A DNA stretch of 64,000 nt from Rhodococcus rhodnii. Lineage in GTDB: Bacteria; Actinomycetota; Actinomycetes; Mycobacteriales; Pseudonocardiaceae. The notes beneath the pieces were generated by a model, which was not told where the DNA came from, made no database searches, and saw only the letters and a list, made by a program, of their open reading frames with translations. The translations under genes and the position numbers were made by a program. Below are positions 32,566-41,498 of the stretch, in pieces; position 1 is the stretch's first letter, and the number at the start of each line of letters is the position of its first letter. Where the stretch lies: positions 124,001-188,000 of the forward strand of contig JOAA01000017.1 in assembly GCA_000720375.1 (NCBI GenBank). The letters run 5' to 3'.

Positions 32566-35500
32566 GACGCCACCCAGCCGGCCGGGGCGTAGAGCACGGA
32601 GGTCGTCGGTTCGGCCGCCCACGCCAGTTCACGCAGCAGGCTCATCGCGCCCTCTTGCGGGTCGATCGTGCCCAGTCCGCGGCGCTGGAAGTCCCGGTGC
32701 AGCTCGGCCGACACCATGCCGGCGTGCAGCCCCACCGGGGCCCAGGGGCCCCAGTGCAGAGTCAGTCCGCGGCCCCCGGTGCGGCGAGCCCAGTCAGCGG
32801 TGAGGGTTTCGAACGTGTCGTTGGCCGAGGCATAGCCGACCTGCCCCCGGCTGCCGAGCACCGCGGCGATACTGCCGAACAGCACCGCGAACGACGGCGG
32901 AACCGGCAAACCCGCTGTGGCATCGAGCAAGGCGCGGGCAGCGTCCACTTTGGTGTCGTAGACCGCGCGGAACGATTCCGGTGATGTGCGGGACATCAGT
33001 TGGTCCAGGTTGATGCCGGCGCCGTGCACGACACCGTCGAGCCGTCCGTATTCGGCGTAGATCTCCAGCACCAGTGCGCGCACCGCTGCGCTGTCGCGCA
33101 CGTCGGCCTGACGGTAGCGGACAGGAACACCGATACCTTCCAGTTCGGTGATCGTCGCGGTGATTTCCCGCTGCGCCAACAGCTTACGAACCAGGGGTTC
33201 GATGTCAGCGACCGCGCGGCGACCGTCGGAAGCCAGAACAGCCCGCAGCGCGGTGCGGTCAGTGGCTGCTGCCGTAACAGGGTCCTCTGGCCCGTCCGGC
33301 GCCTCGGTCGAACCGACGAGTTCGATGTGGCAACGGCTGGCCGCGGCGAGCGCCGCGGCGCATCGGGAGGTGATTCCGCGTGCGCCGCCAAGAAGCAGAA
33401 CCACAGAGTCGCGGTCGAGACCGATGGCGGCGGCTTCCGCGCTACCGTCGTCCGCGGGACCGGCACCTGCGCTGGCCAGCGGGCCAAGTTCGGCGCGCAC
33501 CACCGTGTCGGCGTAGCAGAATCCGCCTCGGCGCTGCACCACCGCACGTCCCGAAGGTTGCGTGATCTCCTGGGTGACTGCTTGCGCGATCTGTTCGGCC
33601 GACGATTCCGCGGGGACCTCGACCAAGGTCAGTACGGTCTGCGGGAACTCCTTGGCCATGGTGCGAAACAGTCCACGCAGCCCGGCCGAGCGCCCTGGTA
33701 CAGGTTCGCCGACCGACGCCGGTGCGACAGCGAGGCACCAGCGTGGCCCGGTCGCGAGCGCGTCTTTGAACACGGGGAACGCGTCTGGGAGGACTTCGGA
33801 GGAGTCCAACGCGCCGAGGTAGATGAAGCCATCGGGCTGTTCGGCCGGTTTGGTGTCCTCGTCGACGCATTCTGCCTTGGCGCCGAGGCTGTTCAGCGCA
33901 TCGGCCAACGTCTGTGCGGGTTCGGCCGGGCCACCCAGCAGGGCGAACCGGGTGTCGACGAGTGAACGGCCTTCGCCGTCGGCTTCGATCGGTTCGTTAC
34001 GCCAGAGGTAACGCATCGGCCGCTGCGGCTCGGTCCTCACGGGTTCGACAGCCCTGACTTCAGTGGCCGCCGGTGCAGGAGGCTGAGCTTCCACAACGGG
34101 TGTGGGCGAGATCCGCGCGTAGAGCCAGTCTGTGATGGCGTCGGCCGTACGTGCCTTGGAAAGGTCCTCAAGGGACTCGTCGTCCGCACTGGTCAGCTGC
34201 ACGCCAACCCGTGAGACCAACTCCGCCGCCACCTCCGTGCGCTTGATGGAATCCACACTCAGATCGGCCTCCAGATCCAGACCCGGCTCGATCATTTCCT
34301 CCGGATACCCCGTCCGCTCCGCCACCACCTGCCTGACCACGGTGAACACCTCGGCCCGGCTCAATTCTCGCGTCGGCTGGCCGGCCTTTGCCGCTGTTGG
34401 CTCCGCGGGCGAGGAGGTGATCCTGGCGAACAACCAATCCGTGATGGCGTCCGCTGTGCGGGCCTTGGAAAGGTCCTCAAGGGACTCGTCGTCAGCGCTC
34501 GTCAGCCGCACGCCAACCCGTGAGACCAACTCCGCCGCCACCTCCGTGCGCTTGATGGAATCCACACTCAGATCGGCCTCCAGATCCAGACCCGGCTCGA
34601 TCATCTCCTCCGGATACCCCGTCCGCTCCGCCACCACCTGCCTGACCACCGCGAACACCTCAGGCCGGGCCATTGCGGCAGGTTTCGTGTCAACCGGTAC
34701 CGCGACGACCGGCGCAACGGGTGCCGGCGTTCGGCCACCCATCGGAACATGGTCAGTGGTGGTTGATCCGTTCGATGTCTCGAAGGTGGCGTGGCCGTTC
34801 TGCGCGGGTAAGGCGGGCGAGCCAAGGAAAGCCAGCACGACATCACGCTGTGCACTCACGGCCAAACTGTTGACGTGCAGGAATTGTGTGACTGCGGCGA
34901 GCCGGGAATCGGGTCCTTCGACGCCGTTCACGGTCGGGACGGTGGTGGACACGAACAGCTCCTCATTCGAATGGCCGACGGCGGACCGGACCAGGGCCGG
35001 CTCGAGTGGACGGACGGCGACCCGCTTGGGCCTTGGCTCATCGGTGGGACGCAGCCCGCCGGAAAGGGGAACTCCGTTGGCGTCGCGCACCAGATGGCCG
35101 TCCACCGTCCATTGCGGACGGGATGGTGGCGGCACGGGTGCACTGTTCGCACGTTCACGGAACAACCAGCTGGTTCGTACCGGAACACCGCGTACGGCGA
35201 GCGCGGCCAGCGCGCGGAGAAAACCAGGTATGCCGGTGTGCCCGCGCTCTTCCATGCCGAGCGCGACATGCGGCTTGTCGGCCAGCACCTTCTTGACCAG
35301 CCCGGTCAGCACGCTGCCTGGGCCTGCTTCGACGAAGGTGCGGATTCCGGCGTCGTGCATGGCGAGCACCTGGTCGGCGAAGCGGACGGGAGCAACCAGT
35401 TGCGCGGCCAACTCGGTCCGGACATCGCCGGGGTAAACCTCGGCGGTGCGGTTGGACCAGACCGGTACTTCCGGGTTCTGTACCTGTTGTCCCGCCAGGA

Positions 35501-38500
35501 AGTCAGCGAACCGTACGGCCGCACCGGCAACCACCGGGCTATGGAACGCGCATGCGACCTTGAGTGGCCTGACTGTGAGCCCGTTGGCACGCAACGCCTC
35601 GACCGCACCGTCGACATCGTCGCTCGGGCCAGAGACGACGACCTGAGCAGGTGCGTTGTAGTTGGCGATGACGACTTTGTCCGCGATGCCAGCGGCTTTC
35701 AGACCCGCGGCGACATCCGGCGCCGCAGCCGACACCGCGGCCATCTTGCCGGGATCGCCGGTCGCGGCGTCGAGGAGCGCCTTGGCTCTCGCGATGCTCA
35801 CATCGGTCAGGGCAGACGGATCCAGCGCACCACTGGCCGCCAACGCCACCAGTTCGCCGTAACTGTGACCTGCCAACGCGTCCGGAGTCACGCCGGCTGT
35901 GGTCAAAAGCTCGTACGCGGCCATTCCAGTGGCTCCGAGCAAAGGCTGGGCCACTCGGGTGTCGGTAACCGCTTCATGCTGTGCCTGTGCCGTTTCGTCG
36001 TCGTATGCGGCGCCCGGGAACGCCACGGCCGCGACGGCTGGATCGAGATACCGCTGCAACTGCGGGAAAGCGCCGAACAACTCGCTGAACACCCGCAGCC
36101 GCTGGCTGCCTTGCCCTGGCATCAGCAAACCGATACCGCCGGGTTCGTCCCCCACGACGGCCCGGAAGAGGCCGGCCGCCGGGTCGGTCTCACCGGCCAG
36201 AGCACGGGTGAGCAACGTCCGCAGATGGTCCAGATCTGTTGTCACGACGGCCAGGGCTGTCGGCAGCCCGGTTTTCTCGGCACGCGCACACGCTGCCGCG
36301 GCGACATCGCGCAACGGCACTCGGCGCTCGGCCAGGTCTGCCGCGGCACGCAAGGCGTCCGCCACAGCGCTGTTGTCACGTCCGGCGAACAACAGCAGTT
36401 CCGCCGGCCATGTCCGCCTGCCGTGTCGTGGCGGCGGACCGTCGGGCATGCCGGACACTGCGACGTGGAAGTTCGTTCCGCCGAAGCCGAACGCGCTGAT
36501 TCCGGCCTTCCGGGCCGTGGCCGGAACCGGCCATGGCCGTGGCTCGGGCAGGAACACGAACGGGCTGCCCTGCTGCCATGCGGGATTGGGCCGTTCGACT
36601 TTCCACGCGGGTGGCAGTACACCGGTGTGGACCGAGAGCACGGCCTTGATCAAACCGGCGGCGCCTGCCGCACATTTCGTATGGCCGATCTGTGCCTTGA
36701 CCGAACCCAGCGCCACCGACCCCGGTTCGGCACCGTACTCCTCCAACACCGCCGTGATGGCGGTCAGCTCGGTCCGGTCGCCGACCACAGTGCCGGTCCC
36801 GTGGGCTTCGACGAGCGACACCTCCGCGGGCGAGAACCCGGCGACGTTGTAGGCCCGGCTGACCGCTGCCCGCTGTCCCTGCGCCCGTGGGGCGGTCAGT
36901 CCCAGGGATCGGCCGTCACTGGAGCTGCCCACTCCGGCGATCACGGCGTAGACGCGATCTCCGTCCCGGCGGGCGTCGGCCAGCCGTTTGAGAATCAGGC
37001 AACCGACGCCTTCGCCTAGCGTGATGCCGTCGCTGTCCTGGTCGAAGGGCCGGGAGCCGCCGGTCGGTGACAGCGCCTGCACCGAGGAGAACAGCAGATA
37101 GTCGTTGATGCCGTTGTGCAGGTCGGCTCCGCCGCACACCGCCAGGTCCGCGGTCCCCGACACGAGTTCCTTGCACGCGATGTCGACAGCGGCCAGCGAC
37201 GACGCGCATGCGGCGTCGACCGTGTAGTTCGTCCCGCCGAGATCCATCCTGTTGGCGATCCGGCCGGAGACGACATTGGCGAGCATGCCGGGGAAAGAGT
37301 CGGCTGTCATGACCGGCAGCCGCTCGTTCTCCGTCTCGTCGAGCTCACCGGACCAGCCCGGCAACATGATCCGCAAGCCGACGGCGTTGGCCAGGTCGCT
37401 GCCCGACTCGGCACCGAAGATGACACACGTCCGGCTGCGAGTCCGGGCATCCATCGTGACGCCGGCGTCGGTCAACGCGGCGTCCGCTGTGGACAGTGCG
37501 AGTAACTGCACCGGGTCGATGCTGGCCAGTGACTTGGGCTGGATGCCGTATTTCAGCGGATCGAAAGGCATCGGCGGCAAGAAGGCACCCCACTTGGACT
37601 GCGTGGTGCGGCCGACGCGTACTTCCTCGTCGTAGTAAACCCCCGTGTCCCAACGTGACGGCGGCACCTCGGAGATCGCGTCACCGCCGCGCAGAACCAT
37701 GTCCCAGAAGGCCGCCAAATCCGTGCCGCCCGGATAGCTGCACGCCATCCCGACAACCGCGATGTCGAGGCCCTCCGTGGACGCTGAGGTGTCGTTCATC
37801 CACTGGCGCACCACATCCGCGCGTTGTTCGAGCAACTCGATGGCGCCTGAGCTGACCTGAGCGTGTAACTGGTCCAGCGTGGTGACCTCACCGCGCAGCG
37901 TCGCCACCTGCCCGGCCATGAACAGCCCTTGCTCGTCCTGCTGGCGCTCGTCCACGGTGACGATATGGTCGCCCTCACGCCGAAGGCCTTTGCTTGCGAT
38001 GCGTAAGCGGCCGACGTTGAGCTCTTCCAGTCGTGCCCATCGTGAACGTTCAGGTACGCCCTGTTCCTGGAGCAAATGGGCCACACGGCCGAACTCCGCG
38101 GTGAACTCGCTGGGCAAACACCGCGTCGCGTGCCCCGGAGCTGTGGTCAGCAGTTCGGTGTGCCCGGCTTCGACCAGCTTTCGCTGGAACAACGGACGCA
38201 CTGCGCCATGTCGTACGGCTTCCTCGGTGAACAGATATGCCGTGCCCATCAGCAACCCTACGGCGACACCGCGGGCAGCCAACGGGGCTGCCAGCGCGGC
38301 GACCGCAGCGGCCGAGCGCTCGTCGTGCACACCGCCGGCAAAGAGGACCGAAAGATCTTCGGCCGGGAACGCGTCCGGGCCGTCGAGAGCACGTGTCACC
38401 ACTTCGATCTGCGCTGCCCAAAGGGCGAAACTACTCCGCGGGCCGATGTGCCCGCCGCACTCGGCCCCCTCGAAGACGAACCTGCGCGCACCCGCGGCAA

Positions 38501-39749
38501 GGAACTGATCAAGCAGGATCGGCGACGGGACATGGAGATAGGTCCGGATCCCCAGTTCCTCCAGCTTCGCCGCCTGCGCGGGCCGACCGCCCGCTATGAT
38601 CGCGAGAGGCGGCCTCACCTCGCTCACCGCCGCCAGTTGCGCGGCCTTCAGCTCGTCGGGTACGAACCCGAGAATCCCCACACCCCAAGGCTTTCCGGCG
38701 CATCGCTGCGCGGTCTGGTCAAGCAGTTGCCTGGTCTGCTCACCGCTTGCGGTCGCGAGGGCCACGAACGCGGCCGCTCCGGAATCCGCCACCGCCGAGG
38801 CGAATTCCGGTTGGTCGCTGACCCTGGTCATCGGCCCCTGCGCCACCGGCAGGCGTGATCCCAAAGCCGCGGCCGCCGGGCCACCGGCGGACAAAAGACT
38901 GGTCGCCGCGGCGAGCGCTTCGGGTCCGACGGCCCCATCGATCGCACGGTGGATCGCACGTACCGCCGCGGCGGCTGTGCCGTACTCGTCCCGGAACCAG
39001 GCTGCGAGGTAGGCGTCCTGCCCAATGGGCAACGGTTCTTGCGCGACCTGACCGGGGATGGAGCGGCGACGCAACACACGATGTCCGTCCACCACCTCGG
39101 TTTCCGTGCCGTCGACCGCGCTGAGCGTGGCGACCAGGTGGTGCGGCAGATCGGATTCGGCCAGTAGAGCCAGTTGGACGTCCAGCACCACACCACGAGC
39201 GCCCGCGATCATCGCCGCGGCCGCGGTCCTCGGTGCCATGGCGCCGCACAGCCAGACCGGCACAGTGATGGCGTCATCGGCCACAAGCTGTTGCAGCAGA
39301 ACAAAAGCGCTCGATTCACCGACACGCCCGCCCGCCTCGGAACCTCTCGCGAGCACACCGGCGGCACCAAGCCGGACCGCGGTCACAGCCTCGTCCAGCG
39401 AGACGACCTCGACCAGGAATGGTTGCTCCGAAAGACTTTCTCCAAGCTCCGCGGCCCGGCGCGCGGTCGCGGGACAATCGAGGACAACAACGTCCAATGT
39501 GGATCCCGCTGCCGCCCGCAACAGCGGCAGCGCCGAAACGCTGTCCGGACCGATTCGCAAGCCCAGCCGATCAGTCCATGTGGCCGCGGCCGACACGGCC
39601 GCACGATCGGCCCGGTTGCCTTTCCGTACGTCCAGGACGCCCAGTGCCCCCGCGGCTCCAATTGCCGCGGCCAGTCGCGCTTGCGGCTGACCGAATGGCA
39701 TCATGCCAATAATCAGCCCATTCCAGTCGTTATGCCAATTGGTGTCCAT
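32562..39749 (-). CDS. Pfa/PKS-type megasynthase: PfaD-like flavin domains x2, KS-AT-ACP-ACP-KR
   Basis: A 2395-residue megasynthase. Residues 10-250 and 295-645 look like two TIM-barrel flavin domains of the nitronate monooxygenase/PfaD enoyl-reductase type; the second is better kept (VAQGPMTRVSD, FEGAECGGHIGPRSS), the first lacks clear motifs. The KS (661-1100) has Cys848 (DAACASS), His983 and His1023. The AT (1205-1500) has Ser1296 (GHSYGEL) and His1403 (AFHSPV), malonyl-type. Two almost identical ACPs have their phosphopantetheine Ser at 1731 and 1834 (DLSVDSIKR). The KR (2115-2345) has GGARGITS, Ser2293, Tyr2306 and Asn2310. Dehydration is supplied by the next protein. This set (KS, AT, tandem ACP, KR, DH, PfaD-like ER) is that of a PUFA or secondary-lipid synthase, rearranged. 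First gene of a five-gene operon. Confidence 0.9.
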   Translation of the reverse strand: MDTNWHNDWNGLIIGMMPFGQPQARLAAAIGAAGALGVLDVRKGNRADRAAVSAAATWTDRLGLRIGPDSVSALPLLRAAAGSTLDVVVLDCPATARRAAELGESLSEQPFLVEVVSLDEAVTAVRLGAAGVLARGSEAGGRVGESSAFVLLQQLVADDAITVPVWLCGAMAPRTAAAAMIAGARGVVLDVQLALLAESDLPHHLVATLSAVDGTETEVVDGHRVLRRRSIPGQVAQEPLPIGQDAYLAAWFRDEYGTAAAAVRAIHRAIDGAVGPEALAAATSLLSAGGPAAAALGSRLPVAQGPMTRVSDQPEFASAVADSGAAAFVALATASGEQTRQLLDQTAQRCAGKPWGVGILGFVPDELKAAQLAAVSEVRPPLAIIAGGRPAQAAKLEELGIRTYLHVPSPILLDQFLAAGARRFVFEGAECGGHIGPRSSFALWAAQIEVVTRALDGPDAFPAEDLSVLFAGGVHDERSAAAVAALAAPLAARGVAVGLLMGTAYLFTEEAVRHGAVRPLFQRKLVEAGHTELLTTAPGHATRCLPSEFTAEFGRVAHLLQEQGVPERSRWARLEELNVGRLRIASKGLRREGDHIVTVDERQQDEQGLFMAGQVATLRGEVTTLDQLHAQVSSGAIELLEQRADVVRQWMNDTSASTEGLDIAVVGMACSYPGGTDLAAFWDMVLRGGDAISEVPPSRWDTGVYYDEEVRVGRTTQSKWGAFLPPMPFDPLKYGIQPKSLASIDPVQLLALSTADAALTDAGVTMDARTRSRTCVIFGAESGSDLANAVGLRIMLPGWSGELDETENERLPVMTADSFPGMLANVVSGRIANRMDLGGTNYTVDAACASSLAAVDIACKELVSGTADLAVCGGADLHNGINDYLLFSSVQALSPTGGSRPFDQDSDGITLGEGVGCLILKRLADARRDGDRVYAVIAGVGSSSDGRSLGLTAPRAQGQRAAVSRAYNVAGFSPAEVSLVEAHGTGTVVGDRTELTAITAVLEEYGAEPGSVALGSVKAQIGHTKCAAGAAGLIKAVLSVHTGVLPPAWKVERPNPAWQQGSPFVFLPEPRPWPVPATARKAGISAFGFGGTNFHVAVSGMPDGPPPRHGRRTWPAELLLFAGRDNSAVADALRAAADLAERRVPLRDVAAAACARAEKTGLPTALAVVTTDLDHLRTLLTRALAGETDPAAGLFRAVVGDEPGGIGLLMPGQGSQRLRVFSELFGAFPQLQRYLDPAVAAVAFPGAAYDDETAQAQHEAVTDTRVAQPLLGATGMAAYELLTTAGVTPDALAGHSYGELVALAASGALDPSALTDVSIARAKALLDAATGDPGKMAAVSAAAPDVAAGLKAAGIADKVVIANYNAPAQVVVSGPSDDVDGAVEALRANGLTVRPLKVACAFHSPVVAGAAVRFADFLAGQQVQNPEVPVWSNRTAEVYPGDVRTELAAQLVAPVRFADQVLAMHDAGIRTFVEAGPGSVLTGLVKKVLADKPHVALGMEERGHTGIPGFLRALAALAVRGVPVRTSWLFRERANSAPVPPPSRPQWTVDGHLVRDANGVPLSGGLRPTDEPRPKRVAVRPLEPALVRSAVGHSNEELFVSTTVPTVNGVEGPDSRLAAVTQFLHVNSLAVSAQRDVVLAFLGSPALPAQNGHATFETSNGSTTTDHVPMGGRTPAPVAPVVAVPVDTKPAAMARPEVFAVVRQVVAERTGYPEEMIEPGLDLEADLSVDSIKRTEVAAELVSRVGVRLTSADDESLEDLSKARTADAITDWLFARITSSPAEPTAAKAGQPTRELSRAEVFTVVRQVVAERTGYPEEMIEPGLDLEADLSVDSIKRTEVAAELVSRVGVQLTSADDESLEDLSKARTADAITDWLYARISPTPVVEAQPPAPAATEVRAVEPVRTEPQRPMRYLWRNEPIEADGEGRSLVDTRFALLGGPAEPAQTLADALNSLGAKAECVDEDTKPAEQPDGFIYLGALDSSEVLPDAFPVFKDALATGPRWCLAVAPASVGEPVPGRSAGLRGLFRTMAKEFPQTVLTLVEVPAESSAEQIAQAVTQEITQPSGRAVVQRRGGFCYADTVVRAELGPLASAGAGPADDGSAEAAAIGLDRDSVVLLLGGARGITSRCAAALAAASRCHIELVGSTEAPDGPEDPVTAAATDRTALRAVLASDGRRAVADIEPLVRKLLAQREITATITELEGIGVPVRYRQADVRDSAAVRALVLEIYAEYGRLDGVVHGAGINLDQLMSRTSPESFRAVYDTKVDAARALLDATAGLPVPPSFAVLFGSIAAVLGSRGQVGYASANDTFETLTADWARRTGGRGLTLHWGPWAPVGLHAGMVSAELHRDFQRRGLGTIDPQEGAMSLLRELAWAAEPTTSVLYAPAGWVAS
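34116..34667 (-). repeat. Tandem near-identical ACP-coding repeats, 309-bp period
   Basis: Two direct copies (about 34425-34667 and 34116-34358) encode the ACPs of the megasynthase. Runs such as TTGGAAAGGTCCTCAAGGGA and the block around the DLSVDSIKR codons are identical at the DNA level, with only scattered silent changes. The offset is 103 codons. This points to recent duplication or gene conversion. Confidence 0.85.
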
Positions 39750-40249
39750 CGATGAGCCCCCAATGCAATGCGTGGCGCAACAACCATCAGCAGACGCAGC
39801 AATGGGTCCGGCGAATGATCAGCGATCGAAGACAAAGCTCTTCGGCACTTTCAAGCTTTGCGACGAACAACAATTGATCACAATGTGACCGTCATCACAT
39901 TATGCAATTCCGGCACACTTCTCGCCCGCCACGTGCGGACGTGACGACAATTTTGCGCTGAGGTTTCGCCTCGTCGACGGAAAGCCGCGATTCAGGCGTT
40001 CACTGTCTTATTCGCGTTATACGGTGGCCAATTGGAACGCATTCCGGGAGTGACGTCGCGAAGTCACCGGTCGAGCTTTTGCGAGAAGAGATCCAGCGTT
40101 GTGCCAACTTTCACACGCAGTTCACACTTTTCTCGCTCACCGCGCCACGCCGAACACCCGGGTCAGCGGAATTCGGGGTGCATCACTCGATCGAAACCGA
40201 CTTCGCGGCGGGGCCTCGCCCGGTTCGAGCTCGACACGGTGAGCGGCGA
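39750..40249. other. Promoter side of the PKS operon, no gene seen
   Basis: The first 160 bp are the most AT-rich non-coding stretch of the window and hold near-palindromes such as TCACAATGTGA (39886-39896) next to TCATCACATTATG. This is a likely promoter and operator zone for the megasynthase operon. The remaining ~340 bp show no coding frame. No regulator gene is adjacent, so control may be from the TetR at 40903 or from afar. Confidence 0.4.
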
Positions 40250-40435
40250 TCAACTGTTGCACGGGCCGTCGGTCGGCCACGGTCCGGATGAGTGCGTCAC
40301 GCCAAGCCAGGTGGGCGACGCATAGGACAGGCCGTGTCCGAAAGGGAACACCGGGGTCTGATCCACGGTGCTCACTTCGCTGCGCTGTCCCAGGTAAGTC
40401 GAGGGCTGGTTGATGCCTTCGCCGGGGAAGCTCAC
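40250..40435 (-). pseudogene. Glycoside hydrolase family 3 C-terminal fragment
   Basis: The minus strand reads STYLGQRSEVSTVDQTPVFPFGHGLSY, the end of the GH3 C-terminal domain of a beta-glucosidase/beta-xylosidase; FPFGHGLSYT is its hallmark. The upstream catalytic domain and downstream FnIII domain are absent. The stretch 40436-40850 beyond it has no readable frame. Confidence 0.65.
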
Positions 40436-40858
40436 ACCGGAATCAGAACTTGCCGAATTGCGGTTCGGGTCCCGCTCGTGTCGTCTGCCATCGCCATCGT
40501 CAAGGGACCAGTCGGTGGACCACCCACTGTTGGTCAGATCCAGAACGTGTTCTTGCCGTGGGGCCTGCCTTGCCGGGGAACCTTCGCCGTGATGACATGC
40601 GATGTCTGCGGCAGAAGCGGATGTTCGATGTGTGGCAAGCCTCGGGGCCGAGTTGCCCTTGCCTGCTTGCTGAGCAGTGACTGATCGATGGCCGGCCGTA
40701 GAACCCAGCCACGGGCGTGTCCTCGGCGTGAGACTGCCCCCGGGCAGTGCCCCCGAGCCATCGTCACCCGCCGGGGATCTGTTGCCAGCTGTGGTCCCCC
40801 CCGAGCTGAGGCTTCGCGCCGGGCGCAGCAGTGCGGTCTACGTCACGCAGAATTTTTT

Positions 40859-40892
40859 TGACACAGTGCAGATTTTTCTCTGCACTGTGTCA
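40859..40892. promoter_or_regulatory. Perfect 14-bp inverted repeat upstream of tetR, probable autoregulatory operator
   Basis: TGACACAGTGCAGA-TTTTTC-TCTGCACTGTGTCA. The left arm contains a TTGACA -35-like hexamer (40858-40863) and the right arm ends 10 bp before the GTG start of the tetR gene, so a bound TetR dimer would block this promoter. Confidence 0.75.
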
Positions 40893-40902
40893 TAGTGGTG
40901 TC

Positions 40903-41496
40903 GTGGCAGCGAAACGTCGTGAGACCCCGACCAAGGGCGACCTACGGGAACAGGCGATCCTGGACGCCGCCGAGGTGCTGCTCGAACGGGAACACACCGA
41001 GCCGATGACCGTCGAGTCGATCGCCAAGGGTGCGGGAATCTCCCGCGGCTCGCTGTACTTCTACTTCGGGTCGAAACAGGAGGTTCTCGCCGCACTGGTC
41101 GCACGCACCGTCGCCCGGTTGCACCTGGACGATCAGTCCGCCGACCCCGGCTTGCCCACGCACGACACCGTGCGAAGGGCTGTGGAGAACACGGCCCGCA
41201 CCTGGCGTGAGCACGGACACGTGATGCGGGCGGCGGTCGAGTTCGGCCCCGAAGTGCCCGAGATCGCCCAACTGTGGCGCGACACGATCGCCAACAACAC
41301 CGAGGCCATGACTCGTGTCCTCGTCGCGGCCGGCCTGCCTGACGACAAGGGCCCGACCGGCGCAGCGGCGCTCGCCCAGGCCCTGTGCTGGATGACCGAA
41401 CGCAACTTCTACCACGCGTCAGCACAACCCGGCGGCCTGGATCGCATGACCGAGACGATGGTCGAGATCTGGTGCCGCGTCCTACCTGGAGAGTAG
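40903..41496 (+). CDS. TetR-family transcriptional regulator (EthR-like)
   Basis: A 197-residue TetR protein. The HTH region (~15-65) reads REQAILDAAEVLL, then TVESIAKGAGISRGSLYFYFGSKQEVLAAL. The ligand domain has the pattern of the EthR-like C-terminal family (VMRAAVEFGPEVPEIAQLWRD). Start: the GTG at 40903; there is no Shine-Dalgarno site, so the mRNA may be nearly leaderless. It is followed after 2 nt by an SDR gene, and its own promoter carries a perfect 14-bp inverted repeat. It likely represses itself and the SDR. Confidence 0.9.
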   Translation: MAAKRRETPTKGDLREQAILDAAEVLLEREHTEPMTVESIAKGAGISRGSLYFYFGSKQEVLAALVARTVARLHLDDQSADPGLPTHDTVRRAVENTARTWREHGHVMRAAVEFGPEVPEIAQLWRDTIANNTEAMTRVLVAAGLPDDKGPTGAAALAQALCWMTERNFYHASAQPGGLDRMTETMVEIWCRVLPGE

Positions 41497-41498
41497 CC

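Noticed and set aside
34875..37019. A 714-codon open frame on the plus strand inside the megasynthase gene
   Set aside because: It is antisense to the AT/KS region, rich in Arg/Gly/His as GC-rich shadow frames are, and has no domain. The minus-strand frame has all catalytic motifs.
29551..39749. Enediyne core synthase (PKSE)
   Set aside because: The single-chain KS-AT-ACP-KR-DH-PPT order is not present, tandem ACPs and PfaD-like domains are not PKSE features, and no thioesterase or enediyne-conserved genes are nearby.
40436..40850. Further GH3 coding sequence or a small regulator gene
   Set aside because: None of the six frames continues the GH3 homology, and the ORFs present lack motifs and codon bias.
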